20,195 nt of DNA from DASXYU01 sp036502295 (GTDB lineage: Bacteria; Actinomycetota; Actinomycetes; Mycobacteriales; Jatrophihabitantaceae), in NCBI GenBank assembly GCA_036502295.1, contig DASXYU010000108.1, positions 1 to 20,195 on the forward strand, in the 5' to 3' direction. Of the stretch, positions 14,732 to 20,195 are shown piece after piece. The notes under the pieces were generated by a model that did no database searches, had not been told where the DNA came from, and was given only the letters and a program-made list of their open reading frames with translations. The translations under genes and the position numbers were made by a program. Within the stretch, counting starts at the first letter, position 1, and each line of letters begins with the position of its first letter.

Positions 14732-16177
14732 ATGGAGCCCGTGACGAACAGGTATTCGGGATTCGGTGAGGGACTTCCCGCACCGGAGGGCGACATCGGC
14801 GGTCTGCCTGACATCGCCCCCACGTTTCCGCAACTCCCGTCACTGCCACCGCTGCCCGAGTCGGATGACGACGACCTCGACACAGAACGGCTGCCGGAGC
14901 CCGCCGACCAGCCTGCGGCATCCGGCGCCACGGGCGGTCCCGTGATCTCACCGGGCCTACCCGGGCGCCACGCGTCCTCGATGGATGAACTCGAGGACGC
15001 CCAAGGCGAGGCACGCACGATCGTCGCCGACGCCCTCGCCCAAGCCCACCTCATCGTCTCCCAGGCAGAAGCGAGCGCCGAGCAGATCGTGGCGACCGCG
15101 CGCGAGGAGTCGGAGCGGCACATCGGCGACGGACGCGCCTCTGCCAAGGTGCTGCGCGAACAGGCGGAGGCGATCGTCGCCGCTGCCCGCAAGCGCGGGG
15201 AGGAACTTGAGTCCAACCACCTGCAGCGTCAGCAGCAGATGGCGAACGAACTTGCCGCGCAGCGCGAGGAGCACGAGAACGGGCTGGAGCGGGCCCGACA
15301 GGAGCACGCACAGAACCTGGCGGCGGCCGAACTGGCGCATCAGTCGAAGGTGGACGGCGTCCTTGAGCAGGCCCACGCCGAAGCCTCCGCGATCCGCGAC
15401 CAGGCCCAGCGCGAACTCGACGAGGCGCGCGACCAGGCGACCAAACATGGTGCCGAGGCGCAGGCACGGCACGAACAGATCCTCGCCGAGACGCACGAGC
15501 AGGTGACCATCCAGCTCGCCGAGGCGCGCGAGCAGAGCGAGTGGACGAAGCGCACCGTCGGCGACCTGCTCGCCGCCGCGGAGGCGGACGCCGAGAAGAC
15601 TCGCCAGGCCGCCCAGGACTTCAGCGACCGGCACCATGAGCGCGCCCGGCTGCGGGTGAAGGACGCCATTGAGGCGGCGCGTGCACAGCTTGCCGCCGAC
15701 GAGCAGCAGCACCAGTTCACTCGCGATGAGCGCAACCGTCAGTCGGAGGCCGCGCTCGCCGCAGCGAACAGCGAGGCGGAGCGGCTGCATGCCGAGGCGG
15801 ACACCGCGGCGCGGAGCATGATCCAGAGCGCCGAGGAGCGTTTCGAGGCGGCCAATGACCGCGCCAAGCGGCGTCTCGGCGAAGCCGAGGCGGGGGCGAG
15901 GACGGTGCGCGAGAGCGCCGCCGACCATCTGGCGAGGACGCAGGAGGAGGCACGCGAGGAACGCCGCAAGGCGAAGGACGAAGCCTTGCGCGTCGTCACG
16001 CTCGCCAAGGCTGAGGCGGATGAGATGCGTTCGATCGCGCGTGACATCCTGTCGGAGGCCCGCGCGGAGGTCGCCGTCCTCCATACGCAGCGCGACGAGA
16101 TCAGCAAGCAGCTAGGTGACCTCTCGGGCGTCATCGACGCGCTCGCCGTCGCGGAACGTCCGGAGGGCGGCCGGTGA
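14732..16177 (+). CDS. Long coiled-coil protein, DivIVA/FilP/Scy-like
   Basis: The 481-residue product has a Pro/acid-rich disordered N-terminus (about 1-80) followed by an almost continuous Ala/Glu/Arg/Gln-rich coiled coil (about 85-460). Recurrent segments such as MDELEDAQGEARTIVADAL and AKAEADEMRSIARDILSEAR are typical of DivIVA/FilP/Scy-type cytoskeletal proteins that organise polar growth in actinobacteria. No catalytic motif, signal peptide or membrane helix is seen. ATG 14732 is used; GTG 14741 is an alternative. The next gene is a shorter relative with the same architecture, so the pair may co-assemble. The coiled coil itself holds GAGGACG heptamers read as Ala-Arg-Thr with AGG codons (15898, 15934). 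The specific function is unknown. Confidence 0.75.
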   Translation: MEPVTNRYSGFGEGLPAPEGDIGGLPDIAPTFPQLPSLPPLPESDDDDLDTERLPEPADQPAASGATGGPVISPGLPGRHASSMDELEDAQGEARTIVADALAQAHLIVSQAEASAEQIVATAREESERHIGDGRASAKVLREQAEAIVAAARKRGEELESNHLQRQQQMANELAAQREEHENGLERARQEHAQNLAAAELAHQSKVDGVLEQAHAEASAIRDQAQRELDEARDQATKHGAEAQARHEQILAETHEQVTIQLAEAREQSEWTKRTVGDLLAAAEADAEKTRQAAQDFSDRHHERARLRVKDAIEAARAQLAADEQQHQFTRDERNRQSEAALAAANSEAERLHAEADTAARSMIQSAEERFEAANDRAKRRLGEAEAGARTVRESAADHLARTQEEAREERRKAKDEALRVVTLAKAEADEMRSIARDILSEARAEVAVLHTQRDEISKQLGDLSGVIDALAVAERPEGGR

Positions 16178-16256
16178 CAACGCTGTCGCCGGATAATTCA
16201 GTGCCCACGATGAAGTGCAAAACCCCCGCAACTACTCACGAGATACCGAGCACGTC
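16178..16256 (+). promoter_or_regulatory. Spacer between the two coiled-coil genes with an AT-rich promoter-like patch
   Basis: A GATAAT hexamer (16192-16197) stands out in otherwise GC-rich DNA and could be a -10 element giving a leader of about 50 nt. GTG 16215 falls in this spacer in frame with the next gene, but the codons from there to 16257 (including TCA and CGA) do not look coding. Confidence 0.35.
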
Positions 16257-17192
16257 ATGACTGATCTGAGCAACCTCCGCACCGTTCGCCATGGGCTCGA
16301 CCCCGACGAGGTGCAGCGCCACGTCTCGCAGCTGTCCGCAGCCGCGGCCGAGGCGAACCAGCGTGCCGAATCGCATGCCGCTCAGGTCGCGCAGCTCCAG
16401 GCGCAGGTCGGCCAGCTGCAGAAGCAGGCCGAGGAGGTCTCCACTTCGACCACCGCGAACCCGGCACCGCCGGAGGAGCCGACCTTCCACGACTTCGGCA
16501 AGCGCGTCGGTCGCATCCTTGCCATGGCGGAGGAGGAGGCCGACGAAATGCGCTCGGTCGCTGTCGCCGAGGTGCAGCGTCAGCTCGCCGAGGCCGCGCA
16601 GCAGTCCGACGACACCCGCGCCGACGCGGACAAGTACGCGCAGGCCACCCGCTCCAACTCCGATGAGCAGGCCGCTCGTCTGGTGGAGGAGGCGCGGCGT
16701 ACCGCCGACCAGATCACCGACGAAGCCGAGCGCAACGCCGCCTCGCGGGCACAGGAGGCCGAAGCCCTCTACGAGGAGCAGCAGGCTCGTGCGGCCAAGG
16801 GCGCGGCCGACTTCGAGAAGACACTCTCGGAGCGTCGCGAAAAGGCAGAGGCCGCCTTCCAGGAGCGCGCGCAGGCGTTCGAGCGTGAGCTTGAGGAAGC
16901 CCGCTCGCGGTTGGGCAAGATCCGCGCCGATGGTGACCAGCTGCAGGCCGACACCAGCCGCAAGGCCGAGCAGACCAAGGCCGAGGCCGAGCGCAAGGCC
17001 GAGCAGATCGTCAATGAGGCGATGGACCGCGCCGAGCGCATCCGTCTGGAGTCCGAGCGCGAGGTTGCCGCAGCCACGCAGCGCCGCGACGCGATCAACG
17101 CGCAGCTGACCAACGTGCGGCAGATGCTGTCGACGCTGCAGGGCGCGGCCTCGGCCGCCATCATCGACGAGCCGGCCGCGCCCACCGAGTAA
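16257..17192 (+). CDS. DivIVA/FilP-like coiled-coil protein
   Basis: The 311-residue product begins MTDLSNLRTVRHGLDPDEVQ, reminiscent of the short N-terminal lipid-binding motif of DivIVA (GxxxxEVdxF). A first coiled coil follows (about 20-60), then a Thr/Pro linker with FHDFGKRVGRILAMAEEEADEMRSVA (about 80-105), common to actinobacterial FilP/Scy-like proteins. A long Ala/Glu/Arg coiled coil runs to about 290 and ends ATQRRDAINAQLTNVRQML. Its C-terminal pattern echoes the upstream gene (HTQRDEISKQLGDLSGVI), suggesting duplication. ATG 16257 is chosen over GTG 16215, which would add 14 residues with atypical codons. It probably serves in polar growth or cytoskeletal scaffolding; the exact role is not shown. 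Confidence 0.75.
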   Translation: MTDLSNLRTVRHGLDPDEVQRHVSQLSAAAAEANQRAESHAAQVAQLQAQVGQLQKQAEEVSTSTTANPAPPEEPTFHDFGKRVGRILAMAEEEADEMRSVAVAEVQRQLAEAAQQSDDTRADADKYAQATRSNSDEQAARLVEEARRTADQITDEAERNAASRAQEAEALYEEQQARAAKGAADFEKTLSERREKAEAAFQERAQAFERELEEARSRLGKIRADGDQLQADTSRKAEQTKAEAERKAEQIVNEAMDRAERIRLESEREVAAATQRRDAINAQLTNVRQMLSTLQGAASAAIIDEPAAPTE

Positions 17193-17222
17193 CCCTCTCG
17201 TCCTGAACTACTCGGAGGTGAG

Positions 17223-18308
17223 TCAGCGGACCTTGACGGTGAGGGTCTTCGACGTCGTCTTCGTGTTGCGTTTGCTCGTGGGGACGTAGATGCGCAGCTT
17301 GTGCGTGCCGATCTTGGTGAGGACGAGGTTCACGACGACCTTGCCCTTGGCGTTCGTCCTCGCCTTCACCATGTTCTTGCGGTCGATCTGCAGGAAGACG
17401 ATGCGTCCCTTCAGCTTCGGGGTGACGGTGATCGTCACCTTCGTCCTCCGCCCATGGGTGAAGGTCTTGGGTGCCGAGAAGCTGGCCTTCGCGACCACGG
17501 CCACCACGATCGCGGCGCTTTTCGCCGCGGCGTAGGTCGTGCCGTTTACGGTGCCGCCGGCGAAGCGCAGCTGGTAGCGCGTGGTGAACGGCGGCGTCAG
17601 CGTGAAGGTGTCGACACCGTTGGCTGCCGGTGTCTTGGTGGCGATCCTCTTCCACCTGCCACCGGCGATCGAGGCCCAGAGCTGCAGCGGTATGCGCAGC
17701 TTCGCGCTACTCAGTGGTCCGGTGGCGTAGCCGGTGATCTTGGTCGGCTTGCCCGCGGTGATCCTGGCCGGCTTCGCCTTGAGCATGAGTTTCATGGCGA
17801 AGGGTGGCTGGTCGGCGCAGTCGACGCTGAACGGGAAGATGCCGATCTCGGGAACCGAAACGCCGAGGTCGCCTGTGCCGGCCGGGGCGTGGCTTCCCGC
17901 GAAGTCGCCTTGGAAGAGGAGTCGGTAGGCGCCGTTGGCGAGAGCGCTCACCGGGTACGCGATGCTAAGTGCGCCTGACGTGCTCGCATTCCGGTGCGTC
18001 GTTGCTGTGGCGTTCGCGAGCCGGATCGCGACGTCCGCACCTGCAGCGAAGCCGCGCACGGTGATGACCGCAGTCTGAGCCGGGGTGAGGACGGGGTCCG
18101 CCGCGAGCGGCGCGCCGTACGAGTCGGCGGCGGTGACGTTGGCGGTTGGCGTGTCGCGGCCGTGCGTGCCACCAGCGCAGGTGGCGGCACGGACAGGGGG
18201 CAGTGCCTGCCTCGAGTCGGGCGCGGCTGAGAGTGCCCCGGTCATCGGTATGACGACGCCCGCTGCCACCATCGCGGCAACGGCGGCCCAAGCGGCCTTC
18301 AGCCTCAT
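17223..18308 (-). CDS. Secreted protein with C-terminal Ig-like repeats, function unknown
   Basis: The 361-residue product starts with a Sec signal peptide: basic MRLK, a hydrophobic Ala/Val stretch (about 5-25) and a likely cleavage near ALSAAP (about 25-30). The mature part has two Cys (in ATCAGG and VDCADQ) and several beta-rich modules. The C-terminal half is rich in Lys/Thr/Val with repeating patterns (KPTKITGYATG, RRTKVTITVTPKLKG, NAKGKVVVNLVLTKIGTHKLRIYV) like bacterial Ig-like or Big domains. ATG 18308 is chosen because GAGGGGG lies about 6 nt upstream and the signal peptide starts there; the longer frame to 18419 lacks both. It is convergent with the coiled-coil gene, 30 bp apart. 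Adhesin or wall-associated roles are possible but unproven. Confidence 0.75.
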   Translation of the reverse strand: MRLKAAWAAVAAMVAAGVVIPMTGALSAAPDSRQALPPVRAATCAGGTHGRDTPTANVTAADSYGAPLAADPVLTPAQTAVITVRGFAAGADVAIRLANATATTHRNASTSGALSIAYPVSALANGAYRLLFQGDFAGSHAPAGTGDLGVSVPEIGIFPFSVDCADQPPFAMKLMLKAKPARITAGKPTKITGYATGPLSSAKLRIPLQLWASIAGGRWKRIATKTPAANGVDTFTLTPPFTTRYQLRFAGGTVNGTTYAAAKSAAIVVAVVAKASFSAPKTFTHGRRTKVTITVTPKLKGRIVFLQIDRKNMVKARTNAKGKVVVNLVLTKIGTHKLRIYVPTSKRNTKTTSKTLTVKVR

Positions 18309-18622
18309 CAAACCCCCTCGGCGGAGACGGAATGCTCCGGCGGGATCGGCATTTGGTTGGTCATTGAGGACGATCGGCCGCGAAGGATCGCCGCTTGAGG
18401 CTAGTCCCGCAGAGTTCATCTGTCCGGGGTTGCGTCGCCATGGCGCGGTATCGGTGTGCGACAGGGCGTGGGTTGCCGCTGGGACGCATGTCCGATTCGC
18501 AGTTTCCGTCCGGATGATCCGCGTCCCTTGTTCACCTACAGAGCAACTTCTGTGCAGTGACCCGGGTTCTGATTACGGCGATCTCTCAGCTGACTCAGCT
18601 CCCGTTAGGTTGGCGTGCGGAA
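18309..18622. other. 314-bp intergenic region between divergent genes
   Basis: This gap holds the ribosome-binding site for the secreted-protein gene (minus strand, near 18313-18320). Its central part (about 18480-18610) is less GC-rich. GTTCACCTACA (18530-18540) looks like one half of an actinobacterial PHO box, but the adjacent 11-mer is a poor match. TAGGTT (18606-18611) is a plausible -10 for the rightward gene. A GAGGACG heptamer lies at 18366. No RNA gene or clear hairpin was found. Confidence 0.4.
18606..18611 (+). promoter_or_regulatory. Candidate -10 element (TAGGTT)
   Basis: TAGGTT matches TANNNT and lies 11 nt before ATG 18623, which would give a leader of about 5 nt. It falls inside the 22-codon extension that GTG 18557 would create, supporting the later start. 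Confidence 0.35.
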
Positions 18623-19048
18623 ATGACCCCCGAACCAGCACCAGGCTTCGTACAGATGTTTGCCTGGGCGGCAGACGCGCCGCTGCAATGGCGCCTGCTC
18701 GCGGGCAACAACCGCGAAGCCGGGCGGGGTGCCCTCAGCTACGAGGACGCAGATCGCTGCCGTATCGCGGTGCGCGCGCTGCAGGCCGCACTCGACCAGA
18801 CGCAGGCGACGGTGCGTCGCACGGCATCGAACCTGTGGACGTGGCAGCTGACACTCAACGGCGGTGTCATCGCCGCAGCCGGTCGCGAGTACGACCGCAT
18901 GATTCGCTGCGAGCAGGCCGTCGAGGCATTCGTACGCGGGATGCGCGCGGCGCCGATCCACGACGCGGTGATCATCTCCAACAGTCGTCGCTGGGCATCG
19001 CGAAGCATGGGTGAGCCGATAGCCCGTTTCGGTGAAGTTAAGCAGTGA
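18623..19048 (+). CDS. Small conserved-looking hypothetical protein with WRLLAGNNRE motif
   Basis: The 141-residue product is soluble, with no signal peptide or membrane segment. Its N-terminal part (PLQWRLLAGNNREAGRGALSYEDADRCRIAVRAL, about 20-53) resembles the strand-turn-strand-helix unit of short DUF1508/YegP-like proteins, in which an aromatic WR strand is followed by a helix. The second half (ASNLWTWQLTLNGGVIAAAGREYDRMIRCEQAVEAF, about 72-107) repeats the same layout, so the protein may be two such units in tandem. GTG 18557 would add 22 residues including a TTA codon and a -10-like sequence, so ATG 18623 is preferred. It sits directly upstream of pstC, in the place where pstS is often found. 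The function is not known. Confidence 0.65.
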   Translation: MTPEPAPGFVQMFAWAADAPLQWRLLAGNNREAGRGALSYEDADRCRIAVRALQAALDQTQATVRRTASNLWTWQLTLNGGVIAAAGREYDRMIRCEQAVEAFVRGMRAAPIHDAVIISNSRRWASRSMGEPIARFGEVKQ

Positions 19049-19120
19049 CGTCCACAGATCGGACGGCATTCGTCCTCTGTTCAGACACACCTCAGGCGCC
19101 GGACTTCGCGTCTGAGTCTG
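19049..19120 (+). promoter_or_regulatory. Hairpin and possible PHO-like repeat just upstream of pstC
   Basis: CTCAGGCGC (19091-19099) and GCGTCTGAG (19108-19116) form an 8/9 stem ending 4 nt before ATG 19121. The 11-mers GTTCAGACACA (19079-19089) and CCTCAGGCGCC (19090-19100) share TCAG-C in register, weakly like the direct repeats of PhoP-bound PHO boxes. No -10 element is evident in this gap, so pstC may depend on an upstream promoter. Confidence 0.35.
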
Positions 19121-20164
19121 ATGTGCAGCATGTCTGCTGAGCTCGCCACCGTGGGGACCCCCGCAAGCGCGAGCGGGGATCCGGGCAACGCGCCGACGCC
19201 ACGCCTGCTCAAGCCCGCCCTTGATCGTGGCGACCAGGTCTTCCGAGGCGTGGCGCGATCTATTGGCCTCTTCGTCCTGGTGATGACCGCAGCAATCGGT
19301 CTCTTTCTCGGCTACCAAGCCATCCCGACCTTGCGCCACTATGGGCTTAGCTTTCTCACCGAGACGCGCTGGCTGCCGAACTCGGACACGATCGGTATCG
19401 CGAGCGTGTTGCTCGGGACGGTCGAGGTCGCCCTCGTCGCCCTCGTCGTCGGCTTTCCCATCGCCCTGCTCACGGCTACCTACATCAGCGAATACGCACC
19501 ATTGCGATTGAAGTCAACCTTTGTTGCGCTCATCGACTTGATGTCGGCGGTGCCCTCGGTGATTTGGGGTGTATGGGCCGCACTCTGGTTGCAGCCGCGA
19601 CTTATCTACGTCTCTCGCTGGCTGCACCAGTACCTCGGTTGGATTCCGATCTTCGATGTGAACACCGATGCCAACGCCGCCGCGTGGGCGAAGATCCAGT
19701 ACTTCGGATCAGCGTTCTGCGCGGGCGTGATCGTCGGAATCATGATCGTGCCGATGGCTTGTTCGGTGATGCGTGGCGTCTTCGACCTCGCGCCGCTCGG
19801 CGAGCGCGAGGGTGCTTATGCCCTCGGAGCTACCAAGTGGGGGATGATCCGGACCGTCGTTTTGCCGTTCGGGCGAGGGGGCATCATCGGCGGCACGATG
19901 CTCGCCCTCGGTCGGGCGCTCGGCGAGACGGTCGCCGTCCTGCTCGTGATTTCGACGAACTTCAAGCCGAAGATCCAGATCCTTGCCCAAGGCACGGAGA
20001 CCATCTCGGCGCTCATCGCGTCGCTCTTTGGCGAGGCAACCTCGCGGCAGCTCGCGGCCTTGCTTACGGCGGGTTTCGTTCTTTTCCTGATGACCCTCTC
20101 GGTCAATACGGTAGCCGCGCTATTCGTGGCACGTAGCCGAAGCGGGGCGGGCGTTGATGTCTGA
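19121..20164 (+). CDS. pstC: Phosphate ABC transporter permease PstC
   Basis: PstC is one of two membrane permeases of the high-affinity Pst phosphate importer, working with PstA, the ATPase PstB and the binding protein PstS. The 347-residue product has a hydrophilic N-terminus (about 1-45), a first helix (IGLFVLVMTAAIGLFLGY) and a characteristic LTETRWLPN periplasmic segment. A core of five more helices follows, including IASVLLGTVEVALVALVVGFPIALL and SAVPSVIWGVWAALWL, and the EAA-like coupling loop GAYALGATKWGMIRTVVLPFGRGGIIGG. ATG 19121 is used; ATG 19130 (MSAELA) is equally likely and neither has a clear Shine-Dalgarno. The stop overlaps the next start. No pstS precedes it. Confidence 0.94.
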   Translation: MCSMSAELATVGTPASASGDPGNAPTPRLLKPALDRGDQVFRGVARSIGLFVLVMTAAIGLFLGYQAIPTLRHYGLSFLTETRWLPNSDTIGIASVLLGTVEVALVALVVGFPIALLTATYISEYAPLRLKSTFVALIDLMSAVPSVIWGVWAALWLQPRLIYVSRWLHQYLGWIPIFDVNTDANAAAWAKIQYFGSAFCAGVIVGIMIVPMACSVMRGVFDLAPLGEREGAYALGATKWGMIRTVVLPFGRGGIIGGTMLALGRALGETVAVLLVISTNFKPKIQILAQGTETISALIASLFGEATSRQLAALLTAGFVLFLMTLSVNTVAALFVARSRSGAGVDV

Positions 20165-20195
20165 AACCCTGCTCGGCGCGCCGTCCGTGCCGACG
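20157..20195 (+). CDS. pstA: Start of the next gene, probably pstA (cut by window edge)
   Basis: An ATG at 20157 overlaps the end of pstC by 8 bp (ATGTCTGA) and opens 13 codons (MSETLLGAPSVPT) to the window edge. No domain is visible in so short a stretch. The pstA assignment rests on the usual pstC-pstA order and on the tight overlap. Confidence 0.5.
   Translation, partial: MSETLLGAPSVPT

Noticed and set aside
14732..17192. DNA tandem repeats or CRISPR-like array in the coiled-coil genes
   Set aside because: The repetitiveness is at the amino-acid level (Ala/Glu/Arg heptads); no regular identical DNA units and spacers are present.

Overview
This 20.2 kb window is chromosomal DNA from a high-GC actinobacterium. 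The evidence is GTG starts, GC-rich codon usage, actinobacterial protein families (RpfB, protein O-mannosyltransferase, DivIVA/FilP-like coiled coils) and the block pmt < > rsmI > metG > tatD > rpfB > ksgA ... < prs < glmU. From general knowledge of the family this is close to the Mycobacterium tuberculosis Rv1002c-Rv1018c order. The genus cannot be fixed from sequence alone. No prophage, insertion sequence, CRISPR array or other mobile-element gene was seen.

Layout. (1) 1-2175: a partial diaminopropionate ammonia-lyase gene on the minus strand and a divergent agmatine deiminase gene, separated by only 19 bp with overlapping -10-like elements. (2) 2126-4729: protein O-mannosyltransferase (minus) and rsmI (plus) diverge around a large 55-bp palindrome. 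(3) 4730-11071: metG and tatD (overlapping), then two tandem paralogues of the resuscitation-promoting-factor type that differ in their catalytic domain, then ksgA/rsmA. (4) 11043-13530, minus strand: tRNA-Gln(TTG), glmU and prs as one apparent operon; the glmU start codon lies one base after the tRNA. The ispE gene commonly found after ksgA is absent here. (5) 13653-17192: an acyl-CoA desaturase and two coiled-coil cytoskeleton-like proteins. (6) 17223-19048: a secreted protein with an Ig-like tail (minus) and a small WRLL-motif protein (plus). (7) 19121-20195: pstC and the first codons of a probable pstA.

How the genes fit together. The core is a housekeeping and cell-envelope neighbourhood: UDP-GlcNAc (glmU), PRPP (prs), peptidoglycan remodelling (two Rpf-like proteins), secreted-protein glycosylation (pmt), membrane lipid desaturation, polar-growth coiled coils, and translation (metG, rsmI, ksgA, tRNA-Gln). 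Several genes carry a TANNNT- or GANNNT-type -10 hexamer only 5-7 nt before the start codon, suggesting leaderless mRNAs.

The most unusual signal belongs to no gene. The heptamer GAGGACG (or its complement CGTCCTC) occurs 55 times by hand count, against about 5 expected from base composition. It appears in both orientations, in several reading frames and between genes. Nearly every GAGGAC is followed by G, so it looks like a highly iterated genomic signature word. Other leads are the catalytic-domain swap between the rpf paralogues, the tRNA/glmU junction, three REP-like palindromes (one inside ksgA), and paired GTTAC/GTAAC elements upstream of rpfB.
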